Source: Actinomadura oligospora ATCC 43269 (GTDB taxonomy: Bacteria; Actinomycetota; Actinomycetes; Streptosporangiales; Streptosporangiaceae). Taken from it: DNA of 64,000 bases. Numbering within the stretch: the stretch's first letter is position 1; the number at the start of each line of letters is the position of its first letter. The notes beneath the pieces were generated by a model that was not told the origin of the DNA, did not search any database, and was given only the letters and a program-made list of their open reading frames with translations. The stretch covers positions 310,001-374,000 of the forward strand of contig NZ_JADG01000010.1 of the NCBI RefSeq assembly GCF_000518265.1, written 5' to 3'. This document shows positions 52,047 through 60,954 of the stretch, in pieces. The translations under genes and the position numbers were made by a program.

Positions 52047-52795
52047 TGGAGTTCGACGGAATCAGGGCCATCGTGACGGGCGGCGCGTCCGGCATCGGCC
52101 TGGCGACCGCGACCCTGCTGCGCGAGCGCGGCGCGGCCGTGGCCTGCCTCGACGTGAACGACGCGCCCGAGCCGTTCTTCAGCGCCAAGGCGGACGTGTC
52201 CGACGACGCGTCCGTGCGGGCGGCCGTGGCCGCGGCCGTGGCGCACCTGGGCGGGCTCGACGTCCTCGTCAACAACGCTGGCATCGGCGCGCAGGGCACC
52301 GTCGAGGACAACGAGGATGCCGAATGGCTGCGCGTCCTGGACGTGAACGTGCTCGGCATCGTCCGCGTGACCCGCGCGGCCCTCCCGCACCTGCGGCAGT
52401 CCCCGCACGCCTCGGTCGTCAACACGTGCTCCATCGCCGCGACCGCCGGGCTGCCCCAGCGGGCGCTGTACTCGGCGTCCAAGGGCGCGGTCCTGTCGCT
52501 GACGCTCGCGATGGCCGCCGACCACGCCCGCGAGGGCGTCCGCGTCAACTGCGTCAACCCCGGCACGGTGCACACGCCGTGGATCGGACGGCTCCTGGAG
52601 AAGGCCGCCGATCCCGACGCCGAACTCGCCGCGCTCAACGCCAGGCAGCCGATCGGCCGCCTGGTCTCCGCCGAGGAGGTCGCCACCGCGATCGCCTACC
52701 TCGCCGGTCCCGCGGCGGGCGCCACGACCGGCGCCTCGCTCGCGGTGGACGGCGGCATGCAGGGCCTCCGGCTCCGCCCCGCGTCCGGCTCCTGA
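52046..52795 (+). CDS. SDR oxidoreductase, probable 2-keto-3-deoxy-L-fuconate dehydrogenase
   Basis: A 249-residue classical short-chain dehydrogenase: cofactor motif TGGASGIG (about 10-17) followed by an acidic residue in CLDVND that favours NAD, NNAG, and catalytic Ser ... YSASK. In the pathway an SDR oxidises the C4 hydroxyl of 2-keto-3-deoxy-L-fuconate to the diketo acid, the substrate of the first gene's product. It could alternatively be the sugar dehydrogenase, but an aldo/keto reductase is present for that step. The ATG overlaps the dehydratase stop by one base. Confidence 0.85.
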   Translation: MEFDGIRAIVTGGASGIGLATATLLRERGAAVACLDVNDAPEPFFSAKADVSDDASVRAAVAAAVAHLGGLDVLVNNAGIGAQGTVEDNEDAEWLRVLDVNVLGIVRVTRAALPHLRQSPHASVVNTCSIAATAGLPQRALYSASKGAVLSLTLAMAADHAREGVRVNCVNPGTVHTPWIGRLLEKAADPDAELAALNARQPIGRLVSAEEVATAIAYLAGPAAGATTGASLAVDGGMQGLRLRPASGS

Positions 52796-52856
52796 GGCCG
52801 GACGGCGCGTCCGGCACCGGGCGCGCGACCCACCCCCTTTCCGTGGAGGAGAGTCA

Positions 52857-53903
52857 ATGATGATTCGCAGCAAGATCATGGCCGGGGCCGCCGTGGCGCT
52901 GTCGGCCGCCCTGCTCGCGGGCTGCGGCAGCACCAAGGACTCCGGCGGCACCAAGGCCGCCGGGGGCAGCGGCAAGGTCGGCGTGGACCTGCCGCTCCTG
53001 ACCTCGCCGTTCTGGCAGTCCTACAACACCTACGTCCCGCAGATGGCCAAGCAGCTCGGTGTCGAGACGATGCCGACGGTCAACTCCAACTCCGACCCGA
53101 CGCAGCAGATCACCGACATCAACAACCTGCTGAACCAGAACGTGAAGGGCCTGGTCGTCGCGCCGCTGGACAGCGCCGCGATCGTGGCCGGGCTCAACCA
53201 GGCCGACCGCAAGGGCGTCCCGGTCGTCGCGGTGGACGTCGCGCCCGACAAGGGCAAGGTCGCGATGGTCGTCCGCGCGAACAACGTCGCCTACGGCGAG
53301 AAGGCCTGCAAGTACCTCGGCGACAAGATCAAGAACGGCAAGGTCGCGCAGATCCAGGGCGACCTGGCGTCGGTCAACGGCCGCGACCGCTCGCAGGCGT
53401 TCACCGACTGCATGAAGAAGAACTACCCGCAGGTCAAGGTGCTGGAGATCCCGGCGGAGTGGAAGTCGGAGAAGGCCGCGTCCGGGCTGGACGCCGTCCT
53501 CAACGGCAACCCCGACCTCAAGGGCATCTACATGCAGGCGGGCGGCGTCTACCTCGCGCCGACGCTGCAGGCGCTGCGCAGCAAGGGCATGCTCCACCCG
53601 GCCACCGACGCCAAGCACATCGCGATCGTCTCCAACGACGGCATCCCGCAGGAGTTCGACGCCATCCGCAAGGGCGAGATCGACGCGACCGTCTCCCAGC
53701 CCGCCGACGCGTACGCCAAGTGGGGCCTGTACTACATCAAGGCCGCGATGGAGGGGAAGACCTTCCAGCCCGGCAAGACCGACCACGACAGCGAGATCGT
53801 CAGGCTGCCCAACGGCCTGCTGGAGGACCAGCTGCCCGCGCCGCTGGTCACCAAGGACAACGTCGACGACAAGTCGCTGTGGGGCAACACGGTGGGCAAG
53901 TGA
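52857..53903 (+). CDS. sugar ABC transporter substrate-binding lipoprotein
   Basis: A 348-residue periplasmic-binding-protein type I (Peripla_BP_4) lipoprotein. The signal ends with the lipobox LLAGCGS, so Cys22 (Cys21 if the second ATG is used) would be lipidated, and a Ser/Gly linker follows. The sugar-binding core has GVDLPLLTSPFWQSYNTYVPQMAKQLG, NNLLNQNVKGLVVAPLDSAA, VSNDGIPQEFDAIRKGEIDATVSQP. Two adjacent ATGs follow a strong GGAGGAGAG site; the first is used here. It belongs to the ribose/xylose-type CUT2 class and by context binds L-fucose or a related 6-deoxyhexose. Confidence 0.9.
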   Translation: MMIRSKIMAGAAVALSAALLAGCGSTKDSGGTKAAGGSGKVGVDLPLLTSPFWQSYNTYVPQMAKQLGVETMPTVNSNSDPTQQITDINNLLNQNVKGLVVAPLDSAAIVAGLNQADRKGVPVVAVDVAPDKGKVAMVVRANNVAYGEKACKYLGDKIKNGKVAQIQGDLASVNGRDRSQAFTDCMKKNYPQVKVLEIPAEWKSEKAASGLDAVLNGNPDLKGIYMQAGGVYLAPTLQALRSKGMLHPATDAKHIAIVSNDGIPQEFDAIRKGEIDATVSQPADAYAKWGLYYIKAAMEGKTFQPGKTDHDSEIVRLPNGLLEDQLPAPLVTKDNVDDKSLWGNTVGK

Positions 53904-55414
53904 TGACAGCGCCCTTGGACACGGCCGGTGAGGCCGTCCCGATCGTCGAGGCCGAGGGCGTCACCAAGAGGTTCGGCTCGACGGTGGCGCTCGCGGACGC
54001 CCGGCTGAGGGTTCTGCCGGGCGAGTCGCACGCGCTGGTCGGACGCAACGGAGCGGGCAAGTCGACGCTGGTCAACGTGCTGACCGGGATCTTCCCGCCG
54101 GACGGCGGCCAGGTCCGGTTCGACGGGACCCCCGCGCCCGCGCCCGGCGACCGGGACGCCTGGCGCGCCCGCGTCGCCTGCGTCTACCAGAAGTCCACGA
54201 TCATCCCCGAGCTGACCGTCGCGGAGAACCTGTTCCTGAACCGCCAGCCCGGCGCCCGCGGCGTCATCGGCTGGAAGCGGATGCGCCGCGAGGCCGCCGA
54301 CCTGCTCGCGGCCTGGGACGTCCAGGTCGACCCGGCGCTCGAGGCCGGACGGCTCAGCGTCCAGGACCGGCAGTTCGTCGAGATCGCGCGGGCGCTGTCG
54401 TTCGGCGCGCGGTTCATCATCCTGGACGAGCCGACCGCGCACCTCGACAACGCCGAGATCGAGCGGCTGTTCGTCCGGATGCGGGCGCTGCGCGAGAGCG
54501 GCGTGGCGTTCCTGTTCATCTCGCACCACCTCCAGGAGGTGTACGAGGTGTGCGAGACCGTCACGGTCTTCCGGGACGCCCGCTGGATCGCCACCGCGCC
54601 GGTCGCCGAACTGCCGCGCGCCGACCTGGTCGCCGCGATGACCGGCGAGGCCACCGAGCTCGGCCGGGAGGCCGGGCGCCGGGAGCCGGTGACCGCGCCC
54701 GTCCGGCTGACGGTCTCCGGCCTGTCCGGTCCGGGATTCTCCGGCGCGTCGCTGGAGGTCCGGCGCGGCGAGGTCGTCGGGCTGGCGGGCTCGTCGGCGA
54801 GCGGGAAGATCGAACTCGCCGAGACGCTGGTCGGGCTGCGCAGGCCCGCGTCCGGGAAGGCGGTCCTGGACGACCGTCCGCTGCCGTTCGGCGACGTCCG
54901 GAAGGCGATGGACGCCGGGGTCGGGTTCGTCCCGCGCGACCGGCACGCCCAGGGCCTGGTGCCGGAACTGTCGGTCGGCGAGAACGCCACCATGACCATC
55001 GCCGGACGGCTCGGACCGTTCGGCGTGGTCAAGCCCGGCAGGCTGCGCGCCGAGGCGACGGACGCGATCGCCGACCTGGACATCAAGACGTCCGGGCCGG
55101 ACCAGCCGGTCACCGGCCTGTCCGGCGGCAACCAGCAGAAGGTCGTGATGGCGCGCGCGCTCGCCACCGGACCGGGCCTGCTGGTGCTGATCAACCCGAC
55201 CGCCGGGGTGGACGTGAAGTCCAAGGAGGCGCTGCTCGCGGTGGTGGACCAGGTCCGCGCGGACGGCACCGCCGTGATCATCATCTCCGACGAACTGGAC
55301 GACCTGCGCCCCTGCGACCGGGTGCTGGTCTTCTTCCACGGCCGGATCACCGCCGAGCATCCCGCCGGGTGGTCCGACCGCGACCTGGTCGCCTCGATCG
55401 AGGGAGTGTCCTGA
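53903..55414 (+). CDS. CUT2 sugar ABC transporter ATPase (tandem NBD)
   Basis: A 503-residue RbsA/XylG-type ATPase with two nucleotide-binding domains. NBD1 has Walker A GRNGAGKST, Q-loop YQKS, and Walker B FIILDEPTAHL, but its signature reads LSVQDRQF instead of LSGGQ. NBD2 has the degenerate Walker A GSSASGKIEL, an intact LSGGNQQK signature, and Walker B LVLINPTAGVD, in which the usual DE pair is IN, so it is unlikely to hydrolyse ATP. The domains are therefore complementary, giving one complete composite site. The ATG overlaps the binding-protein stop as TGATG. Confidence 0.9.
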   Translation: MTAPLDTAGEAVPIVEAEGVTKRFGSTVALADARLRVLPGESHALVGRNGAGKSTLVNVLTGIFPPDGGQVRFDGTPAPAPGDRDAWRARVACVYQKSTIIPELTVAENLFLNRQPGARGVIGWKRMRREAADLLAAWDVQVDPALEAGRLSVQDRQFVEIARALSFGARFIILDEPTAHLDNAEIERLFVRMRALRESGVAFLFISHHLQEVYEVCETVTVFRDARWIATAPVAELPRADLVAAMTGEATELGREAGRREPVTAPVRLTVSGLSGPGFSGASLEVRRGEVVGLAGSSASGKIELAETLVGLRRPASGKAVLDDRPLPFGDVRKAMDAGVGFVPRDRHAQGLVPELSVGENATMTIAGRLGPFGVVKPGRLRAEATDAIADLDIKTSGPDQPVTGLSGGNQQKVVMARALATGPGLLVLINPTAGVDVKSKEALLAVVDQVRADGTAVIIISDELDDLRPCDRVLVFFHGRITAEHPAGWSDRDLVASIEGVS

Positions 55415-56448
55415 TGGCCGACACCACGGCCGAGACCGCGGCGGGCGCCCGGCCCGAACCGCGCGTCGCCCCGCCCGCCACCGCGGGCGGCCTGCTGCGC
55501 CGGGCCCGCGAGTTCGCGCTCGTGCCCGCGCTCGTCGTGCTGGTCGTCCTGGGGGCGGTCGTGAACGACAGCTTCCTCACCCAGCGCAACATCATCTCCA
55601 TCCTGGGCGCGTCGGCCGCGCTGGCGCTGGTCGTGCTGGCCGAGTCGCTGATCCTGATCACCGGGAAGATCGACCTGTCGCTGGAGTCGGTGGTCGGCAT
55701 CGCGCCGGGCATCGGGGCGCTGCTGGTGATCCCGGCGGCCTCGGCCGGGTTCGGCACGACCTGGCCCGCCTGGGCGGGGATCCTGGCGATCTTCGTGGTG
55801 GGCGGCGCGGTCGGCGCGTTCAACGGCTTCCTGTCGGTGAAGCTGCGGCTGAACGCGTTCATCGTGTCGCTGGCCATGCTGATCGTCCTGCGCGGCCTGC
55901 TGACCGGCGCGACCAAGGGCAAGACGCTGTTCGACATGCCGGACCCGTTCTTCTCCATCGCGACCACCACGTTCCTGCAGGTCCCGATGTCGGTGTGGCT
56001 GGCCGTGGCCTGCTTCGCGGTCGCCGGGTTCGTGCTGCGCTACCACCGGCTGGGCCGCGCGCTGTACGCGATCGGCGGCAACCCCGAGGCGGCCCGCGCG
56101 GCGGGCATCCGGGTCGAGCGGGTGACCTTCGCGGTCTACGTGATCGCCGGGGTGCTCGCGGCGGCGGCCGGGCTCTGCCTGACCGGCTACGTCGGCGCGA
56201 TCAACGCCAACCAGGGCCAGAACATGATCTTCACGGTGATGGCCGCGGCCGTCATCGGCGGGATCTCCATGAACGGCGGGAAGGGCACGATGACCGGCGC
56301 GGTCACCGGCGTCCTCCTGCTCGGCGTCGTCGACAACCTGCTGACCCTGGCGCAGGTCGCCTCCTTCTGGAAGCAGGCCATCTACGGTGCGATCATCCTG
56401 TTCGCGCTGGTCATCTCGCGGGTGACCTCGGGGCGGGCCCAGGAATGA
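55414..56448 (+). CDS. CUT2 sugar ABC transporter permease
   Basis: A 344-residue permease of the RbsC/BPD_transp_2 family with 8 to 10 hydrophobic helices. It carries ITGKIDLSLESVVG near the first loop and the conserved RYHRLGRALYAIGGNPEAARAAGI motif that contacts the ATPase. The ATG overlaps the ATPase stop (TGATG). It completes a three-component importer for the operon's sugar. A 12-codon mini-ORF (MTPYPAKEGMSK) begins at the stop codon and bridges to the next gene. Confidence 0.9.
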   Translation: MADTTAETAAGARPEPRVAPPATAGGLLRRAREFALVPALVVLVVLGAVVNDSFLTQRNIISILGASAALALVVLAESLILITGKIDLSLESVVGIAPGIGALLVIPAASAGFGTTWPAWAGILAIFVVGGAVGAFNGFLSVKLRLNAFIVSLAMLIVLRGLLTGATKGKTLFDMPDPFFSIATTTFLQVPMSVWLAVACFAVAGFVLRYHRLGRALYAIGGNPEAARAAGIRVERVTFAVYVIAGVLAAAAGLCLTGYVGAINANQGQNMIFTVMAAAVIGGISMNGGKGTMTGAVTGVLLLGVVDNLLTLAQVASFWKQAIYGAIILFALVISRVTSGRAQE

Positions 56449-56479
56449 CGCCTTACCCCGCGAAGGAGGGAATGTCGAA

Positions 56480-57385
56480 GTGAGGGTTCCGGTCACGCCG
56501 CTCGCGTTCGGCAGCGCCGCTGTCGGCGGGCTGTACGCGCCCGTCTCGGTGGACGAGGGGGTGCGGACCGTCCGGCGGGCTTTGGACGCCGGGATGCGCT
56601 ACCTGGACACCGCGCCCCACTACGGCGCGGGCACCTCGGAGCGCGTCCTGGGGGAGGCCCTCGCGGACGTCCCGCGGTCCTCGTTCACCATCTCGACGAA
56701 GGTCGGACGGGTGCTGCGGCCGATCCGTCCTGGCGAGACCCCGGACGCGGAGGGCTTCGCAGGTGAGCCCTCGGTGAAGCGCGAATGGGACTTCACCCGC
56801 GACGGCATCCTGCGGTCGCTGGAGTCGTCCCTCGAACGGCTGGGACTCGACCGCGTGGACGTGGTCTACATCCACGACCCGGACGCGCACGAGGCCGAGG
56901 TCTACGAGTCGGCGTTCCCGGCGCTCGCGTCGCTGCGCGAGCAAGGCGTGGTCGGAGCCGTCGGCGTGGGGATGAACCAGGCCGAGATGCTCACCAGGTT
57001 CGTCCGGCGGCTCGACCTGGACGTCGTGCTGTGCGCGGGCCGGTACACCCTCCTTGACCGTTCCGCTGAGGCCGGGCTACTGCCCGCGTGTGTGGAGCGG
57101 GGAACGGCTGTTGTTGTAGGCGGTGCCTACAATTCGGGGCTTCTCGCGGGCGGAACGACGTACAACTACGCACCCGCTCCCGCCTCCATGCTGGAACGCG
57201 TCGCCGCGCTGGAAAGCGTGTGCGCCCGCTACGGCGTGCCGCTGCGGGCGGCTGCTCTGCAGTTCCCTATGCGTCACCCCGTAGTGGAGAGCGTGTTGGT
57301 CGGCTGCCGCACGCCGGAGGAGGTCACGGACAACGCGGCCCTGTACGCGTTGGACGTGCCCGAGGACCTGTGGAAGGAACTCTGA
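56480..57385 (+). CDS. aldo/keto reductase, probable L-fucose dehydrogenase
   Basis: A 301-residue aldo/keto reductase. The catalytic tetrad is visible: Asp in RYLDTAPHYG, Tyr in the same motif, Lys in ISTKVGR and His in VVYIHDPD. The sequence resembles D-threo-aldose 1-dehydrogenase/L-fucose dehydrogenase, which oxidises the sugar C1 to the lactone with NAD(P). GTG at 56480 follows AAGGAGGG inside a 12-codon mini-ORF whose TGA overlaps this GTG, so translation may be coupled to the permease. It is the first catabolic step before the lactonase encoded next. Confidence 0.85.
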   Translation: MRVPVTPLAFGSAAVGGLYAPVSVDEGVRTVRRALDAGMRYLDTAPHYGAGTSERVLGEALADVPRSSFTISTKVGRVLRPIRPGETPDAEGFAGEPSVKREWDFTRDGILRSLESSLERLGLDRVDVVYIHDPDAHEAEVYESAFPALASLREQGVVGAVGVGMNQAEMLTRFVRRLDLDVVLCAGRYTLLDRSAEAGLLPACVERGTAVVVGGAYNSGLLAGGTTYNYAPAPASMLERVAALESVCARYGVPLRAAALQFPMRHPVVESVLVGCRTPEEVTDNAALYALDVPEDLWKEL

Positions 57386-57404
57386 TGTCCTGGAGGCAGG
57401 TCTG

Positions 57405-58214
57405 ATGTTCGACGCTCACCATCACCTGTGGGACACGTCCGTTCGCGACTACGCGTGGATGGACGGCCCCTGGGCCGACCCGCTGCGCGGCCGTTTCGAC
57501 GTCGCGCGCTACGAATCAGCCTCAGGCGGCGACATCACCGGCTCGGTGGTTGTGCAGGCCCTACAAACCGTCGACGAAACCAGGGACCTGCTGGCTCTGG
57601 CGGACGGACACCCGGTTTCGGGCGTCGTGGGCTGGGTGGACCTCACAGGGAACACGGTCGCCGAGACGCTGGCCTCGTTGCCCGGGCCCCTTGTGGGAAT
57701 CCGACACATGGTCCAGGACGAGCCCGATCCCGAGTGGTTGGCCCGCCCGGACGTGCGCCAGGGGATTCGCGCTGTGGCGGACGCCGGGCTGGTGTTCGAC
57801 CTGCTGGTCAAACCACCGCAGGCGGACGCGGCGCTCGCGGTCGTGCGCGCGCTGCCCGAGGTGTCCTTCGTGCTCGACCACGCCGGGAAACCTGACATCG
57901 CGGGCGGTGGTTGGGAGCCGTGGGCGTCATGGATCACGGCCATGGCCGAGTCGCCGAACGTGACGGTGAAGCTCTCCGGCCTGGTCACCGAGGCCGCGCC
58001 CGGATGGCGTCCGGAGGACGTGCTGCCCTACGCGAGGCACGTGCTGGAGACGTTCGGGCCGTCCCGCGTGATGTTCGGTTCGGACTGGCCGGTCTGCACG
58101 CTCGCCGCCTCCTACGCGCGCGTTGTCGACCTGGTCACGGAGGTGCTGGCGGACGAGGACCGCGCCGAGGTGTTCGAAGGAACGGCCAGGCGCGTCTACA
58201 GGATCGAGAGGTGA
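57405..58214 (+). CDS. L-fucono-lactone hydrolase (amidohydrolase superfamily)
   Basis: A 269-residue amidohydrolase_2 (COG3618-type) enzyme. Metal and catalytic motifs are the N-terminal DAHHHLWD, His in LDHAGKP, and the C-terminal FGSDWPVC with the essential Asp. COG3618 members include L-fucono-1,5-lactonase and L-rhamnonolactonase. It would open the lactone made by the aldo/keto reductase to L-fuconate, the dehydratase substrate. The ATG overlaps the end of a six-codon mini-ORF (MSWRQV) that starts at the reductase stop, a second bridging mini-ORF in this operon. Confidence 0.88.
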   Translation: MFDAHHHLWDTSVRDYAWMDGPWADPLRGRFDVARYESASGGDITGSVVVQALQTVDETRDLLALADGHPVSGVVGWVDLTGNTVAETLASLPGPLVGIRHMVQDEPDPEWLARPDVRQGIRAVADAGLVFDLLVKPPQADAALAVVRALPEVSFVLDHAGKPDIAGGGWEPWASWITAMAESPNVTVKLSGLVTEAAPGWRPEDVLPYARHVLETFGPSRVMFGSDWPVCTLAASYARVVDLVTEVLADEDRAEVFEGTARRVYRIER

Positions 58215-58221
58215 CCCGAAA

Positions 58222-58926
58222 TTGCGCGTCGCGCTGTTCGTGACCTGCGTCAACGACACGCTGTTCCCGGGGACGGGGCGGGCGACCGTGCGGCTGCTCG
58301 AGCGCCTCGGCTGCACGGTCGAATTCCCCGAGGCTCAGACGTGTTGTGGCCAGATGCACTTCAACACCGGCTACCGCGAGGACGCGATGCCGCTGGCGTT
58401 GCGGGTGGGGGAGGTGTTCTCCGGCTACGACGCGGTGGTCATGCCGTCGGGCTCGTGTGCGGCGATGGTACGTGAGTGGTATCCGGCGCTGGGTGTGGAG
58501 CCGCCTTCGGGTGTGTATGAGCTGTCGGAGTTCCTGGTGGATGTCCTGAAGGTGGAGGACGTGGGGGCCTATTTCCCGCATTCGGTCACCTACCATCCGA
58601 CCTGCCATTCGCTGCGTTCGCTCCGTGTTGAAGACCGGCCCTCCAAGCTGCTGTCGGCTGTGCGCGGTCTGACGCTGCTGCCTTTGGGCGGAGCCGACGA
58701 GTGCTGCGGGTTCGGTGGGACGTTCTCGTTGAAGAATCCGGCGGTGTCGGCGGCGATGTGCACTGACAAGGTCCGGCATGTGCTCGATACCGGCGCTGAA
58801 GTCCTGTGCGCTGTCGACAATTCCTGTCTGGTGCATATCGGCGGGACGATGCGTCGCGAGCGCGCGGGTGTGCGTGTGATGCATCTGGCGCAGATCCTGG
58901 CGTCCACGGAGGGGAACCCGGCATGA
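58222..58926 (+). CDS. lutA: L-lactate oxidation subunit LutA (CCG-domain protein)
   Basis: A 234-residue protein with two CCG domains: EAQTCCGQMHFNTGY and GADECCGFGGTFS, with further Cys at VTCVND and PTCHS, forming an iron-sulfur site. LutABC together oxidise L-lactate to pyruvate. The start is the TTG at 58222 because homologues begin MRVALFVTCxNDTLFP and no ATG or GTG in frame is nearby; AGAGG precedes it. It lies seven bases after the lactonase, so it is cotranscribed with the fucose genes. It handles the L-lactate the pathway releases. Confidence 0.9.
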   Translation: MRVALFVTCVNDTLFPGTGRATVRLLERLGCTVEFPEAQTCCGQMHFNTGYREDAMPLALRVGEVFSGYDAVVMPSGSCAAMVREWYPALGVEPPSGVYELSEFLVDVLKVEDVGAYFPHSVTYHPTCHSLRSLRVEDRPSKLLSAVRGLTLLPLGGADECCGFGGTFSLKNPAVSAAMCTDKVRHVLDTGAEVLCAVDNSCLVHIGGTMRRERAGVRVMHLAQILASTEGNPA

Positions 58927-60332
58927 GCTCTACTTTTGTCGGGATGCCGTCGTTCCCGAAGGCGGCGTCCAGGGCCGTGGGGAATGCCCAGTTGCGGCAT
59001 AACCTGCACAAGGCGACGCACACGATCCGCGACAAGCGCGCGGCCGCAGTGGCCGAGCAACCCGACTGGGACGACCTGCGAGCCGCGGGCGCCGCGCTGA
59101 AGAACCGTGTCCTGCGCCACCTGGACCTGTACCTGGAGCAGCTGGAGGAGGCCGTCCAGCGAGCGGGTGGACACGTCCACTGGGCCGCCGACGCCGCCGA
59201 GGCCAACCGCATCGTCCTCAGCCTCGTGCGCGCGACAGGGGAGACCGAGGTCGTCAAGGTCAAGTCCATGGCCACCCAGGAGATCGGCCTGAACGAGGCC
59301 CTGGCCGAGGAAGGGATCACCGCCTACGAGACCGACCTGGCGGAGCTGATCGTCCAGTTGGGTGACGATCTCCCGTCGCACATTCTGGTCCCGGCGATTC
59401 ACCGGAACCGGGCGGAGATCCGGGAGATCTTCCAGCGCGCGATGGCCTCGTGGGGTCGCCCAGCCCCCGCTGACCTGACCGATGACCCGCGCGCGTTGGC
59501 CGAGGCGGCGCGCCTGCACCTGCGTGAACGGTTCCTGTCGGCGAAGGTCGGCATCTCGGGCGCGAACTTCGCGGTCGCTGAGACCGGCACTCTGGTGGTG
59601 CTGGAGTCCGAGGGCAACGGCCGGATGTGCCTGACTCTCCCGGAGACTCTGATCTCGGTCGTCGGGATCGAGAAGCTCGTGCCGACCTGGCAGGACCTGG
59701 AGGTGTTCATGCAGTTGCTCCCGCGCTCGTCCACGGGCGAGCGCATGAACCCCTACACCTCCATGTGGACGGGTGCCACCGAGGGCCAGGAGTTCCACCT
59801 GGTCTTGTTGGACAACGGCCGGACGAAGGTCTTGGCCGACACGGTCGGACGCCAGGCACTGCGCTGCATTCGCTGTTCGGCCTGCTTGAACGTCTGCCCG
59901 GTGTATGAGCGCGCGGGAGGCCATGCCTACGGTTCGGTCTACCCGGGACCCATCGGCGCGATCCTGACGCCCCAACTCCGTGGCTTCGGCTCCGAACTGG
60001 ACGAATCGCTCCCCTACGCCTCCACCCTCTGCGGGGCCTGCTACGACGTCTGCCCAGTCGCGATCAACATCCCCGAAGTTCTGCTGGATCTCCGTGCGAA
60101 GGTCGCCGCCTCGGGCGCGCACAAGGGCGAGAAGCTGGCCATGGCCGCAGCCCGGCGCGTCCTGTCATCACCGGGGCTTCTAGGAGCGAGCCAACGCACG
60201 GCAGGCCGCTTCCGCAAGCTCACTCCCCGTCGTCTCCCCGGCCCTCTGTCGGCTTGGACGGACACCAGGGACATTCCAGCGCCCCCACCTCAGTCGTTCC
60301 GCGACTGGTGGGCCTCCAGGGAGGAGAAGTAG
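58923..60332 (+). CDS. lutB: L-lactate oxidation iron-sulfur subunit LutB
   Basis: A 469-residue protein. An N-terminal LUD domain (ANRIVLSLVRATGETEVVKVKSMATQEIGLNEAL, GANFAVAETGTLVVLESEGNGR) is followed by two [4Fe-4S] ferredoxin motifs, CIRCSACLNVCPVY and CGACYDVCPVAINIPE, and a basic C-terminal region. It relays electrons from lactate in the LutABC complex. The ATG overlaps the lutA stop as ATGA. Length and motif order match the family; nothing is missing. Confidence 0.93.
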   Translation: MSSTFVGMPSFPKAASRAVGNAQLRHNLHKATHTIRDKRAAAVAEQPDWDDLRAAGAALKNRVLRHLDLYLEQLEEAVQRAGGHVHWAADAAEANRIVLSLVRATGETEVVKVKSMATQEIGLNEALAEEGITAYETDLAELIVQLGDDLPSHILVPAIHRNRAEIREIFQRAMASWGRPAPADLTDDPRALAEAARLHLRERFLSAKVGISGANFAVAETGTLVVLESEGNGRMCLTLPETLISVVGIEKLVPTWQDLEVFMQLLPRSSTGERMNPYTSMWTGATEGQEFHLVLLDNGRTKVLADTVGRQALRCIRCSACLNVCPVYERAGGHAYGSVYPGPIGAILTPQLRGFGSELDESLPYASTLCGACYDVCPVAINIPEVLLDLRAKVAASGAHKGEKLAMAAARRVLSSPGLLGASQRTAGRFRKLTPRRLPGPLSAWTDTRDIPAPPPQSFRDWWASREEK

Positions 60333-60928
60333 TGGCCTCGCGAGAAACGATCCTCGCCCGCGTGCGGTCAGCGCTGGCCGACGTCCCGTCCACCGAGACG
60401 CCGGACGACGTGCCGGTGCCGCGCGATTACCAGCACACCCGACCCGGTCCCGACCTGGTCGAACTGTTCGTAGACCGACTCATGGACTATCGCGCCGTTG
60501 TTCACCTCGACACCCCGGTCGCCGAGCTTGCGCGCGGACGAGGACGCCTCATGGTCCCGCCCGGCACCCCGGGGGAATGGCTGTCGGGCGTGGACGTCGC
60601 CCGCGACGACCCGCCCCTCACCGCCACCGAACTCGACCACCTCGACGGTGTCCTGACCGGTTGCGCCGTCGCCATCGCCGAAACAGGCACGATCATCCTC
60701 GACGGCGGCCCCGCCCAAGGCCGCCGAGCTCTCACCCTGGTCCCCGACCACCACCTCTGCGTCGTCCACCGAGAACAGATCGTCCGAACCGTTCCCGAAG
60801 CCCTCCAACGCCTCGACCCCACACGCCCCCACACCTGGATCAGCGGCCCCTCCGCCACCAGCGACATCGAACTCGACCGCATCGAAGGCGTCCACGGCCC
60901 CCGCACCCTCGAGGTCGCCATCCTCTGA
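60332..60928 (+). CDS. lutC: L-lactate oxidation subunit LutC (LUD domain)
   Basis: A 198-residue LUD-domain protein: SRETILARVRSALADVP at the N-terminus, CAVAIAETGTIILDGGPAQGRRALTLVPDHHLCVV in the core, and the closing SGPSATSDIELDRIEGVHGPRTLEVAIL typical of LutC/YkgG. The GTG overlaps the lutB stop (TAGTG). It is the final gene of the 11-kb fucose-to-pyruvate operon and is followed by a hairpin terminator. Confidence 0.93.
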   Translation: MASRETILARVRSALADVPSTETPDDVPVPRDYQHTRPGPDLVELFVDRLMDYRAVVHLDTPVAELARGRGRLMVPPGTPGEWLSGVDVARDDPPLTATELDHLDGVLTGCAVAIAETGTIILDGGPAQGRRALTLVPDHHLCVVHREQIVRTVPEALQRLDPTRPHTWISGPSATSDIELDRIEGVHGPRTLEVAIL

Positions 60929-60929
60929 G

Positions 60930-60954
60930 GCGCCTGAGCCGAGCGCTCAGGCGC
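60930..60954. terminator. bidirectional hairpin terminator
   Basis: A 10-bp perfect stem (60930-60939 with 60945-60954) and 5-base loop start right after the lutC stop and run into the end of the convergent YceI gene. Confidence 0.65.
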
